From NCBI GenBank assembly GCA_036250195.1, contig JAVHZZ010000010.1:81513257-81577256 (forward strand): 64,000 bases of DNA, given 5' to 3'. The translations under genes and the position numbers were made by a program. The stretch is from Mixophyes australis (lineage: Eukaryota > Chordata > Amphibia > Anura > Limnodynastidae). The notes under the pieces are model-generated. The model saw only the letters and a program-made list of their open reading frames with translations. It had not been told where the DNA came from and did not search any database. Each line of letters opens with the position of its first letter. The first letter of the stretch is position 1. Positions 54,390 to 64,000 of this stretch are shown here, piece by piece.

Positions 54390-55030
54390 TAGGAATGTCA
54401 GCCTTGTAGACAATAAAGTAGCAGGTACTTGAATAGAGTGTCAGCTTGCAGATGAGTACAATAGAGTAGTCGGTACCTGAGTGTAGCGTCAGCTTTGCAG
54501 ACAAGTAGGGTAGCAGGTACTTAAATAGAGTGTCAGCTTTGCAGACGAGTAGAATAGAATAGTTGGTACCTGAGTAAAGTGTCAGCTTTGCAGACGAGTA
54601 GAATAACAGGTACTTGAATGGAGTGTCAGCTTTGCAGATGAGTAGAATAGAATAGTTGGTACCTGAGTAGGGTGTCAGCTTCGCAGACGAGTAGAGTAGC
54701 AGGTACTTCAATAGAGTGTCAGCTTTGCAGACGAGTAAAATAGAATAGTTGGTACCTGGGTAGAGTGTCAGCTTTGCAGACGAGTAGAATAGAATAGTTG
54801 GTACCTGAGTAGAGTGTCAGCTTTGCAGACGAGCAGAGTAGAATAGTTGGTACCTGAGTAGAGTGTCAGCTTTGCAGACGAGTAGAGTAGCAGGTACTTG
54901 AATGGAGTGTCAGCTTTGCAGACGAGTAGAGTAGCAGGTACTTGAATGGAGTGTCAGCTTTGCAGACGAGAAGAATAGCCAGAACTGGAATAGAGTGTCA
55001 GCTTTGCAGACGAGTAGAATAGAATAGCAG
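54390..55030. repeat. minisatellite of about 44-49-bp units
   Basis: GAGTGTCAGCTTTGCAGACG recurs about 13 times. A longer unit contains GAATAGAATAGTTGGTACCTG (49 bp) and a shorter one AGTAGCAGGTACTTGAATG (44 bp). They alternate irregularly. Confidence 0.92.
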
Positions 55031-55260
55031 CCACTTCTTAGGTACCCAAAGGCAACTGAGGAACAGGCACTGAAGGTTTGCAGGAAGTGCCTTTTTGTAT
55101 TAGGCGCCAGGATTGCCTGGCCAATAGGAGAGCAGCCATAGTATTCATAAGTTGCGGGTCTGCGCATGCGCAGACCCGAATCCAAGATGGCGGCGCCCGG
55201 GACGGAGCGGACCGCCGGAGGCAGGTAAGTTTGCCGGAGGTCGGGTGATCTCTTAAATAG
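55031..55260. other. GC-rich stretch, LTR or promoter-like
   Basis: It contains a palindrome GGGTCTGCGCATGCGCAGACCC (55156-55177), AAGATGGCGGCGCCCGGG (55185) and a donor-like CAGGTAAG (55222). A similar AAGATGGCGCCGG occurs in the LTR-like insertion at 46.2 kb. An LTR is more likely than a host promoter. Confidence 0.35.
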
Positions 55261-55694
55261 ACATAGCAGTTCTGGATGATATACTAGCTACAGGTGCGTC
55301 TACTTTTGGGACCATGCTCCACCTTTGAGCCTGTTTATCACTAAATGGATACATAATCTATTTAACTTAGAGTGATGCTTGACACCTGCGCTCATTCTTT
55401 ATAAATCAATTTATTCATTACCTGATGTAAAGGAAAATCGTTACCGTTTTTGCTTTTACAGTCTTCAAAAAGGAATTTATGCATTTCTGTGGAAGCCTGT
55501 TCCTGATTTATTCCCATAGATTTGTAAAAACATTGTCCGCATTAAACATATCAGGTGACTCTTCACCCCTGAAAGAATCACATTCTGATTGCACATGTGA
55601 CCTCCATATATATGCTTGACTGGGGTCTTATTCTCTTTAACCCCTGTTTGGTGCACAAATATTATTTAGTCACAAAAACCTCTTTCATCCACAC
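55261..55694. other. spacer, nothing recognised
   Basis: No recognised exon or repeat. Confidence 0.3.
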
Positions 55695-55697
55695 TAT

Positions 55698-56419
55698 GGA
55701 CCTGAGTCATTAAGGAGAGCAAAGCAAAAAAATGAGTGAATTTGCACCTCGCAAATCCATGTTGCATTGGAGGGGGAGGTAAATTTAAAATGTGATGACA
55801 GATTTATAGTTGGATAGGGCATGTCCTAGATTAACTTTAGAGATTTCAGTGTAAAAGTAAAGTTAGCAAGTATTTGTGTGCTTCATGCAGGGCCGGTGCT
55901 AGGGTCCACGGCGCCCTAGGCATTTTTAAAAAGCGGTCCCCCCCCCCCCCCCCCGCAAAATTCGCCGCCCTCCTACCTCCTCCCTCCCCCCTCCTCCCTC
56001 CTCTCCTTACCTTGTCTCACCACCGCCGCCTCTCTGCTCCATCTCCTCCCCTCCACTCACTGACACTAGTAAGAGGAGGGGAGGAGACGGAGCAGAGAGG
56101 CGGCGGTGGTGACAAAATAGCCTCTTCCTAACTCCCCGTGCATCTGATGTTGTGCGGCGGCCATGACAGGTATAGTCAGCGGTCACCGCACAGTTTTAAA
56201 GTCTTTTATTATTCTGTGGCGCCCTCCAGAGCCCGGCGCTCTAGGCAAGTGCCTAACCTTGCCTAATGGGAGCGCCGGGCCTGGCTACATGACAAAAATG
56301 CCAGTAGTTTCTTTATGTGCAAAATAATAAACAAATTTGCACCCCTTGCATTGTAGCATGGTTTGTTTAAGATCAAATTTACTCCATTTTTTGCCTTGCT
56401 CTCTTAATGACTCAAGCCC
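55698..56419. repeat. MITE, family B, split by a hAT MITE (TAT duplication)
   Basis: GGACCTGAGTCATTAAGG at the left and CTCTTAATGACTCAAGCCC at the right, flanked by TAT (55695-55697 and 56420-56422). Removing 55888-56283 restores a continuous family B palindrome. Confidence 0.9.
55888..56283. repeat. hAT MITE, CAGGCCCGGTGC family (396 bp)
   Basis: CAGGGCCGGTGCTAGG to GGGAGCGCCGGGCCTG, flanked by GCTTCATG (55880-55887) and GCTACATG (56284-56291), 7 of 8 bases identical. A poly-C run of about 18 is near 55936-55954. A central palindrome surrounds CTCCCCTCCACTCAC. Confidence 0.92.
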
Positions 56420-56422
56420 TAT

Positions 56423-56865
56423 AGATTCCTTTTACTGCTTAGGATGCTGAGTTTTACACTTGGTTGAGGACTGCATATTGTGAAAAGACGGCTTTAATTC
56501 CATCTACTAAAAGGTTATGGCAAGATCCACAAAGTCTTTACAACTTGCTGTCCTTATTCTACAAAGGCTTTACAAGAGTACTGAAGTTACTAACTGACTA
56601 ATACAAAATAATCACACATCATACAGCACCCCAATCTTAGTGGCTTACAGAGTGCAGGTACCCTTCGGCTACCAGTATCTGACTCAGGTTTATTTCTGTT
56701 GTCAGGGATACTTAGAGCAGCCCCAAACCTCTTACTAGCCTGGTCTCCATCTTGGTGCACTGTGACCTATGACACACTGGGCTCTCATGCTCAGTCCTCT
56801 GAGGTACAAAAAATGGCCCCAGTTTTAAAATTTCTCACCAGATCTGCTCAAAGGAAGTCCTAACA
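56423..56865. other. spacer, nothing recognised
   Basis: No recognised exon. Confidence 0.3.
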
Positions 56866-56869
56866 GTAC

Positions 56870-58626
56870 CCTCAAAACTGAAAGTGAATAGATCACTGGG
56901 GCTAGTTGGGATGCATCCAAGGATACTAAACTAAGTTAAAGACGTGCTGGTAACACCATTAACAGAATTATTCAACCAGTCACTCGCTACAGGAGTAATC
57001 CCAGAGGACTGGAAAAGAGTGAATGAAAGTGTAAGCAAGGAAGAGGCGAGCAACTACCGACCAGTAAACCTTACATCAGTAGTAGGGAAATTGATGGAAA
57101 CACTCATAAAATAAAGAATTGTAGAATATCTCAAGTTCAGTAACTTACAGGATCCCAACCAGCATGGATTTACTGGGGAGGAGATCATGTCAAACAAAAA
57201 TTCTTGACTTTTTTCTCTGGGTGACTAAATTAATAGATGGGGGGGGGGGGTAAATGTAGCTTATCTAGACTTTAGTAAGGCTTTTGACACTGTCCCACAT
57301 CACAGACTGTTAAATAAACTCTAAAGCTTGGGTTTGGATTCTAAGATGGTTGAATGGATAAGATCTTGGTTGCAGGATAGAAAACAGAATATTGTAGTAA
57401 ATAGAGTGCATTCCCAGGAGGGAAAGATTACCAGTGGAGTACCCCAAGGATCTGTAATTGGACCAGGGATTTTTATTATCTTTATTGGTGACATTGCAAA
57501 TGGTATTGAAGGGAAAGTATGTCTTTTTGCAATGACACAAAGATATGCTATGGGGTAGACACACCAGGAGGGGTAAAACAAATGATTGATGATCTAGGTA
57601 GACTAGAGGAATGGTCAAGAAAGTGGCAACTACAGTTTAATGTCAAACAATGCAAAATCATGCACTTGGGTCTCAAAACCCCAAAGGCTAAATATAGTAT
57701 TAATGGCACTATAGTGGAAACTACTGAGGAAAAAAGGCATCTAGGAGTCACTATTTCAGGGGACTTAAAGGCAGATAAGAAATCATCATCATCACCATTT
57801 ATTTATATAGCGCCACTGATTCCGCAGCGCTGTACAGAGAACTCATTCACATCAGTCCCTGCCCCATTGGAGCTTACAGTCTAAATTCCCTAACACACAC
57901 ACATACACACAGACAAAGAGAGAGAGACTAGGGTCAATTTTTGATAGCAGCCAATTAACCTACTAGTATATTTTTGGAGTGCGGGAGGAAACCGGAGCAC
58001 CCGGAGCAATGTAACAAAGCAATGAGAAAGGCAAGTCAGATGCTTGGTTGCATAGGGAAAGGAATCCATAGCAGAAAGAAAGAAGTAATAATGCCACTGT
58101 GTAGGTCATTGAATACTGCGTTCAGTTCTGGAGGCCATATCTCCAGAAGGATATAAATACATTGGAGTCTGCACAAAGAAGGGCAACTAAAATGGTGCAT
58201 GGCCGACAGCACAAAACTTACCCGGAAAGTATAAAAGATATTAATATGTATAGTTTGGAGCAGAGAAGGGAAAGGGGGGACATGATAGAAACTTTTAAAT
58301 ATATCAAGGTACAGAAAGCTAAACATTCTTCAAAGGAAGAGAAATATTGGAACACGAGGACATGCACTGAGACTGGAGGGAAGTAGGTTCATAAGAAATT
58401 TGAGGAAAAATTACTTCACAGAAAGGATAGTGTATAGTGGAATAGCCTCCCATCAGAGGAGATAGAGGGTAATACAGTAGAGCAATTTAAACATGTTTGG
58501 GATAGACATAAGGATATCCTTACAAATATTAAGGGCCAAATAGGGTTTGAGGTTACCATGAGATAAAATTGGTCAGACTAGATGGGCCAAACGGTTCTTA
58601 TCTACTGTCAAATTCTATGTTTCTAT
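56870..58626 (+). pseudogene. CR1-type LINE, reverse transcriptase and 3' part, broken
   Basis: Translated blocks in order: GLVGMHPRILN, TGVIPEDWKRVN, SNYRPVNLTSVVGKLMETLI, VAYLDFSKAFDTVPHHRLLN, SWLQDRKQNIVVN, ITSGVPQGSVIGPGIF. After a frameshift come DLGRLEEWSRKWQLQFNVKQ, KRHLGVTISGDLKAD, a SINE insertion, NKAMRKASQMLGCIGKGI, then LEQRRERGDMIETFKYIK and WNSLPSEEIEG. This is the ordered signature of CR1 ORF2. The first catalytic Asp region (LDFSKAFD) is present; the FADD-type block is destroyed by a frameshift (CLFA / DTKICY). Stops and a G run at 57240-57250 also break it. Confidence 0.93.
57782..58006 (-). mobile_element. 5'-truncated SINE inserted in the CR1 LINE
   Basis: Reverse complement of the SINE body: (ATC)n then ATTTATATAGCGCCACTG, CGCAGCGCTGTACAGAG, CTAAATTCCCTAACACACAC and GGAGGAAACCGGAGCACCCG. 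The tRNA-like head is missing. Confidence 0.9.
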
Positions 58627-58629
58627 GAC

Positions 58630-59466
58630 TTGATGAGGGGGATGGAGTATGCTACAGAGTCCCAATTTTAGGGCTCTGTGCTGCTGTCCCACTCGCGGAC
58701 ATGTTTCTCCTGCATGTGGGAATGTTGGGAAGTATCTTCTGTTTACAGCCGCACTACACCTGCTACTGGTGCCTCTCCCTGTGTTAGGAGCATAAGGGAG
58801 GTTTCTATGGGGCAGCCTAGAGCTTTACAGTACTAGGCAGCCCTCTGCAGGAGTGGCCACGCCCCCATTGTGTCGTGGCCATGCCCCCATTGTGTCGTGG
58901 CCACTCCCCTGTCCCAATGCCGAGAACTAAAATGTTGGGAGCTATGATATATGAATATTGTGTTGTTAAACACACTTCTATATGAAATTAGGTTCATACA
59001 TCCAAAATTTTGTTATTAGCTTTTAAAGGTATCACTTGATATCACTGTTCTTTTTCTCACACAGTGGTATGCACTATTGCTGTCTAAAACAGGACACTAT
59101 ATTTAGCTAAAACTGGAATTCATGGACACTTTTTTGTTTCAAAGGTAAAGAAGAGAGTTCATGTATTTATATATATTGTTACTGAACTAGTAATATCAAC
59201 TCAGGCTGATATATAATTTCTGACTGGAATTTGACCTCCATTAACATGCAGTGTTAATTGTCTGCAACCCAGAGGTTAGAACTTGGCCGCACAGTGATCC
59301 CCCAACCCTAGCACTGCTAAATAAACTGCCTACATAATAAAAAAAACTACTACTTCCTATAACTATCTCTAAAATCTCTTATTTTCCCTAAGTGGGCGTT
59401 TCCACTAGCCTTGGTCTTAGTGAGTTTATGTAAAGTACAAAAGAGGAGAAAAGCATTTGCATTGCT
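58630..59466. other. spacer, nothing recognised
   Basis: A short tandem duplication of GTGGCCATGCCCCCATTGTG-like phrases occurs at 58853-58910. Otherwise nothing is recognised. Confidence 0.3.
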
Positions 59467-60380
59467 GGCCTGGTTCATCAAGGTACGTATCTGCTGGTCT
59501 TGAGGGTAAAGTAGTGTGTAAAATCACTCTGCCCATACCTACAACCTGACCATATGCCAGTAAATGTCCGCTCCATCCTAGTACGCAAAAGGACCCTTAC
59601 TACAGCCTAAAATTTTGGGAAAGGAACGTGTGGGGATTGGGTGTTTAGCTATAGTCAATGTACAGTAAGGGCGTGTGAAACTCAAGCGCACGCAGTCACG
59701 ACCGATTCCAGCTCTGGGCATCACAGAGTTACTGTTTTCTCTGCCGTATCTCTTGGTCCAGCTACAGGGCTAGTCTAAGTCCTAGTACTAGTAATGATAG
59801 TATGCATGCTATAACATGTGTTTGCAATCAGGAGCAACTGTAAAAATGTATTTTATGTTCAGTAGACATTGATAACGTCCTAATAAATGTATTTTGTGGG
59901 AAAAATAAAAATAAAAAAAACATTTTTTTTTACTGTTTTATCATTAATGTCTTTGGGCCTGATTCGTTAAGGAACTTAGGCAAGAAATTGATTAGGTTTT
60001 CTTGCTTAAGTTTTCTGGATAAAAAATGTTGCAATGCAAGGGGTGTAAAAATCAACTTTAAATTTCAGTGTACAAATAAGCTTTCAATTATTTGTGTGCT
60101 TCTTGCCTAAGTTTCTTAATAAATCAGGCCCTTTATTATTAACTGGTAACATTAGTTCTGTTTTTTGTCTCTTGTGCGTTGTTTGGCGAATGTATAATCC
60201 ATATAGGCATTGGACGTATCCTGCAGTCTCTTGTGTAGTAGAACACAGCAGACCTACACCTGAATTCATCAGCGCACGTATCTTGTGATCCGTTCCTTGA
60301 TGAATTCAGGAGTGTGCAGAGCCGATTTACATGCGCTTTACAACGTTGTGCTCAGTATACGTGCCTTGCTGAATCAGGCC
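59467..60380 (-). repeat. family C element, inverted copy, with a nested MITE
   Basis: GGCCTGGTTCATCAAGGTACG at the left and GCCTTGCTGAATCAGGCCC at the right. The inner phrases CGACCGATTCCAGCTCTGGGC and TGGTCCAGCTACAGG are reverse complements of parts of 17095-17165 and 34700-34770. A short family A MITE is nested at 59956-60131. Confidence 0.65.
59956..60131. repeat. MITE, family A, short form (176 bp)
   Basis: GGGCCTGATTCGTTAAGGAAC to GTTTCTTAATAAATCAGGCCC, with CTTTAAATTTCAGTGTACAA in the centre and TTT on both sides. Confidence 0.85.
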
Positions 60381-60490
60381 CTACATGTCCAGATTCCCTA
60401 TGTTTGTAAATTATATTTAGTTGAATTCTGTCTTGTACTTACTGTTTTCTTGTATTGCGTTTGAAGCATAATGTGAAAATACGCTTGTCT

Positions 60491-61416
60491 CAGAGCCGGA
60501 TTTATAAATCATGGGGCCCTAGGCAGGATACCGGTTTGGGGCTCCCCTCCCTGAAACAATCCATATACTATATTTTGTAACATACCATATACCCCTATAA
60601 ATAAGTAGTAATGAAAGTATGTGCCGCTGCACAGCGCCTAAAGAGGTGTGGCCATACCATAGGGGGCGTGGCTTATATCATTGGGGGCGTACATGTGAAA
60701 AGAGCTATTCCACCCTCATACAGAAAAAGGCACCCCTAAATATTTAAGTCAGGGCAGAAATACTTATTAAGTTGTTTGCAAAAATAATACGCATAAATCC
60801 AAGTATGTGCTCTTGTCACTTTTGTCCCACTATCATCACACTATGCCCCTTCATTGCCACTTTTGCCCCTTCACAATATCACGTGCCCCTTCACATCACC
60901 TCTGTGCCGATTCACATCACCTCTGTGCTCATACACATCCCCTCTGTGCCCCTTCATCATCACCTCGGTGCCTCTGTTGTTTTACTTACCTTTCTATTGT
61001 CTTTTTCTCTTTTGTATTCCTCTTTTATGGTCTTCTTGTCTTCCTGTCTTCTTTCTTCTCCGGCGCGCTGCTCCTCTCTGCTCCTCGGTTAGTCCTCACT
61101 GTGGCCGGAAACAGATTTATAAAACAAGAAAAAACAGTCACGTGATCGCACGGCGGCTTCCGGCAGTTTCTCCTCCTCTCTGCTACCACTGATTCAGTGG
61201 TAGCAGAGAGGAGGAGAGACTGCCGGGAGCCGCCGCGCGATCATGTGACTGTTTTTACTTGTTTTTTAAATCTGTTTCCGGCTGCAATTTGTTTTATTAT
61301 GCCAGCGGACAGAGGGGGATGCCTAATCCAGCTCACCGCCAGCCCTGAGAGGAACCTCGGGGGACCGCTGGGCCCTAGGCATTTGCCTAAGTTGCCTAGC
61401 CTTAAATCCGGCCTTG
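60491..61416. mobile_element. non-autonomous hAT element (926 bp), GCTTGTCT duplication
   Basis: CAGAGCCGGATTTATAAATC to CTTAAATCCGGCCTTG, flanked by GCTTGTCT (60483-60490 and 61417-61424), exact over 8 bp. The interior has a long inverted repeat around 61135-61255 (CACGTGATCGC.CGGCGGCTTCCGGCAG and CTCTCTGCTACCACTGAT). Open frames are pyrimidine-biased noise. No transposase. Confidence 0.93.
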
Positions 61417-61424
61417 GCTTGTCT

Positions 61425-62464
61425 GGAGCCCCAATTTGTATCTTTTGTTAGAGAAGCTGTATACTTATTTGTATAACGTGAAAGTGGCAAGGCTGTGTCA
61501 GTGGTTGCATGTTATTGTTAATGTTAAATAGTATCGATTTTTATTAATAAAAAGTACATAAAAACACAAAATTGCATATTTTTTTTTTCAAATATCAACA
61601 TTTTGCAATTGATACATATTTCCCATGTCTGCAGTGCTTGCTTGTTATAACTTTTTTTTAACCTAAATGGAAAATAGCTGATTGAATGTTTTTAAACGTT
61701 GACTGGGCAAAACCTCAACTGTATCAGTTGAGGTTTTTTTGAGGTTTTTTTTATGCTGTATCAGTTCTGTTATGTACAGTTTGTTAAAAGTTTGTCCTTA
61801 TGTACAGTTTGTTATAATACATAAAGATTAATGTCTGATGAAATTATGTTTATTTAGACAAGGGTATTGTTTCCCTACCAGATGACAAAATGCCATAATT
61901 TTTACGGTTGCTGTACTGCCACATATAATAAACAGTTCTGTTTTTGTGTTTATGTTTTTTTTTGGTTTTTTTTATTGTCTTGTTTCTTCATCACTGTTAA
62001 GATATCTATACATTATTAACAGGTGATTCACATAAATGTGTCAGCCTGTTATTCTGGGAATAACCAGCAGGTGAGGCACTTGTACAAAATGTTCCAAGTG
62101 TACACTGTACAATAAACTGGAAGTTTAATGATAAACCAACATTGGTGTGCATATACTTCAGAAAAACGAAATGTTACGCTCATAGTGGAGATGCCACTCT
62201 CCTTAAATAATGCCTGATTTAAACTATATTTGGGATTTATAGCACTACAATCCTTTTTTTTAATGCTTTAAGAGAACACTTCCAATAGACACACACAACT
62301 TATGAGGCCTGTTTATCGTTATTCATCTCTCTGACTTGAAAGGGTAACTTTTTAGTACCGGGATAATATATTACTTTTTTATCACTATTTACCACTATTT
62401 TTGCTTTCACAACTGAGCAGTACTTAATTGCCATGGCGAAAGCTAACCAGAGTGATAAGAGACT
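61425..62464. other. AT-rich spacer, nothing recognised
   Basis: Poly-T runs and a small hairpin (AACCTCAACTG...CAGTTGAGGTTTTTTT, about 61710-61740). No exon recognised. Confidence 0.35.
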
Positions 62465-63536
62465 TATAATCATTATCAGCATTTGTTTATAAGACGCCAC
62501 AAACTCCACAACGTCCAGTCATGACAGTCATCATACAAAACACATGGACATGAATAAACATATAAACAACTAAACACAATACCAAAACATGGGAGTGCAT
62601 CTAGAAATCATAAAATTATAAAAAAACAAGCACAAGTTAAACAGAAAATCATAAGAGACATGCAAATAGAAAATAAACAATAAGAGGTACCTATGAAGTA
62701 GACAAGATAGTGGGACAAGATACATAGGGTAGAGAGAGCACTGCTTGTGAAAGCTTGCAATCTAGAAGGAGGGAGGATCAGAGACAGTAGGGTCAAATGG
62801 GACACAAGTAGGATGTAAGGAGGAGCAAGTACAGGGAGTGGACAAGGAAGGCTCATGGAGGTAGGGTGGGGTAGGATTTAGTGAAGAACTGAGTTTTGGG
62901 AGATCATTTGAAAGATTGGAGGTTGGGGGAGAGTCTGGTTTGGAGGCAGGGAGTTCCAAAGGTGGGGAGCAGCACAGGAGAAGTCTTGAAGGTAGGATTA
63001 AGAAGCGGTAATTAGAGAGAGGAGAGGAGGTCGAAAGTGTATAGAGGGGAGTGCTTTGCAGGTGAGGGTTAGCAGCTTGAATTGAAGTCGGGCAGGCATA
63101 GGTAGCCAGTGAAGAGATTTGCAGAGTGGTGCAGTGGATGAAGAACAAGAGGAGAGGAAGATGAACCTCTCCGCTGTATTCAAGACAGATTGTAGTGGTG
63201 AAAGATGGGCCAGCTAGGAGGAGGTTGCAATACTTGAGGTAGCAGATGATGAGTGAACGGACCATGGTTTTGGTTAGGTCCTGAGTGAGATAGGGTCATA
63301 TTCTGGCAATGTTATGTAGGAGGAGGTGACAGGATTGTGAAAAGGATGACTGGAGTGAAGATGAGGGCAGAGTCAATGATGGGACCAATGCAGCAGGCAT
63401 GAGCAACAGAGGTGAGTGTGATATTATCACCATAAGGGAGATGATAGGATGGCTAGTGATATTAGTAAGGAGAAAGATGAACATATTGCTTTAGACATAT
63501 TAAGTTGGAGATAGCTTTGACAGCGGTGCTAATGGG
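62465..63536 (-). pseudogene. L2-type LINE ORF2 remnant, 3' part (minus strand)
   Basis: On the minus strand 63265-62762 reads SLIICYLKYCNLLLAGPS (family: ALIISRLDYCNLLLTG) and later a KPDSPPTSN region with frameshifts. The 3' tail, read on the minus strand, is TGTGGAGTTTGTGGCGTC then TTATAAACAAATGCTGATAATG, resembling the other LINE and SINE 3' ends. It continues upstream at 63770-64000 beyond a MITE. Confidence 0.75.
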
Positions 63537-63769
63537 ATTCACGATGCTGTAAACACCGACAGTGAACTTTACCATCATCAATTACCTCCGTGCGTTGGCG
63601 CTTTAAAAACATAAATGTCCAAGTTGCAAGTTACGTCATTTTCAAGTGTCGGCCGCATCGGAAGTGGTCTGTGTCTGTTTACAGGTAAGAAGGTATTATT
63701 ATCATGTCGCTCTGTTCACTTTTGTAATAATTATGTAGCTTTAAACACCGTCTGTGTTTATAGCATCAC
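63537..63769. repeat. MITE with about 24-bp inverted ends, inside the L2 LINE
   Basis: ACGATGCTGTAAACACCGACAGTG at the left (63540 region) is matched by the reverse complement of CGTCTGTGTTTATAGCATCAC (about 63749-63769). The L2 coding sequence resumes on the other side. The target duplication is not clear. Confidence 0.65.
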
Positions 63770-63789
63770 ATATTAGTACTACACCCATT

Positions 63790-64000
63790 GACACATCTAA
63801 ATGGAAATGGTGGAGAGGCAGTTGGACACGTGGGATAGGAGAGAAGGAGAGGGGTTGGAGGACGAAAGGTAGATTTGGGTGTCATCATCATAGAAGCGGT
63901 ACTTGAGTAAGAAGGAGTTCATCAAGTGAAGAGGTGTTGATTAGTATGAGTAGAGGGCCAAGAACAAAGCTTCGGGGAACCCTAAAAGATAGAGGAAGCA
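63790..64000 (-). pseudogene. L2-type LINE ORF2, reverse transcriptase block, window edge
   Basis: On the minus strand the sequence encodes a degraded GFPEALFLALYSY block (family [17 protein letters not shown]), then KYRFYDDDTQIYLSSSNP. This corresponds to the YADDTQIYLS catalytic block with the Ala changed to Asp. It is continuous in order with 62465-63536 and runs off the window end. Confidence 0.8.

Noticed and set aside
55140..55260. Host gene promoter and first exon with a CAGGTAAG donor
   Set aside because: The AAGATGGCG and CGCATGCGCAG motifs resemble LTR sequence, as in the insertion at 46.2 kb, and no downstream exon was found; kept only as an ambiguous GC-rich stretch.
61710..61740. 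Hairpin plus T-run resembling a bacterial intrinsic terminator
   Set aside because: Eukaryotic AT-rich DNA with no associated transcription unit; chance hairpin.
31100..64000. IGF2 coding exons downstream of INS
   Set aside because: No sequence encoding the IGF2 B-domain (LCGGELVDTLQF) or its A-domain was found; IGF2 probably lies beyond the window.

Overview
The window is vertebrate nuclear DNA, almost certainly from a frog. The only recognisable host gene is preproinsulin (INS, + strand). It has a non-coding exon 1 ending at 25181, a coding exon 2 (coding part 26296-26479) and exon 3 (30695-30837), and encodes 108 residues most like Xenopus insulin in the B chain, C-peptide and A chain. 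Intron lengths, AT-rich spacers, SINE/LINE tails and dense MITEs fit an anuran genome enlarged by transposons. No exons of the expected synteny neighbours (TH upstream, IGF2 downstream) were found. A GC-rich, non-repetitive patch at about 32.4-32.65 kb is a possible promoter.

Layout. 0-0.75 kb: a 49-bp minisatellite. 0.85-1.8 kb: an unclassified, LTR-like repeat. 2.9-6.9 kb: a decayed, internally rearranged hAT transposon holding a foldback MITE and a solo LTR. 8.1-11.7 kb: MITEs and a 1.6-kb Harbinger-type element that carries a 61-bp minisatellite. 12.3-13.1 kb: 3' end of an L2-type LINE with an open frame. 14.4-15.4 kb: L1-like remnant (-). 15.9-23.7 kb: MITEs, a tRNA-derived SINE and an L2 remnant. 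23.85-24.2 kb: Ty3/gypsy reverse-transcriptase remnant. 24.9-31.1 kb: INS, with a SINE in intron 1 and a three-deep nest of transposons in intron 2. 33.3-35.0 kb: a 1.7-kb MITE-like element.

35136-41401 is an apparently complete hAT transposon with a perfect 8-bp target duplication. It has an uninterrupted 997-codon transposase with a BED finger, flanked by two different 100-bp tandem arrays. 42430-45567 is a PIF/Harbinger-type element (TTA duplication, 16-bp perfect terminal repeats). It encodes no transposase I can see, but an intact three-exon Myb/SANT-like protein. 45.6-48.5 kb is a minisatellite split by an LTR-like element. 49666-51243 is an apparently perfect 789-bp tandem duplication that includes an L1 insertion junction. 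53.2-54.2 kb is a DIRS-like remnant and 54.4-55.0 kb another minisatellite. 56.9-58.6 kb is a CR1 LINE interrupted by a SINE. 60.5-61.4 kb is a 926-bp hAT element, and 62.5-64.0 kb an L2 LINE (-) split by a MITE.

Insertion order can be read precisely in many places because target duplications survive: 8 bp for hAT, 3 bp (TTA) for Harbinger, variable 3 bp for the two foldback MITE families, 6 bp for one unassigned MITE family. The two protein-coding transposons are the most noteworthy systems. The first is a potentially autonomous hAT. The second is a 'Myb-only' Harbinger whose protein could act with a transposase supplied from elsewhere, or could be on the way to domestication. All calls rest on reading the sequence and on knowledge of the families; no database search was run.
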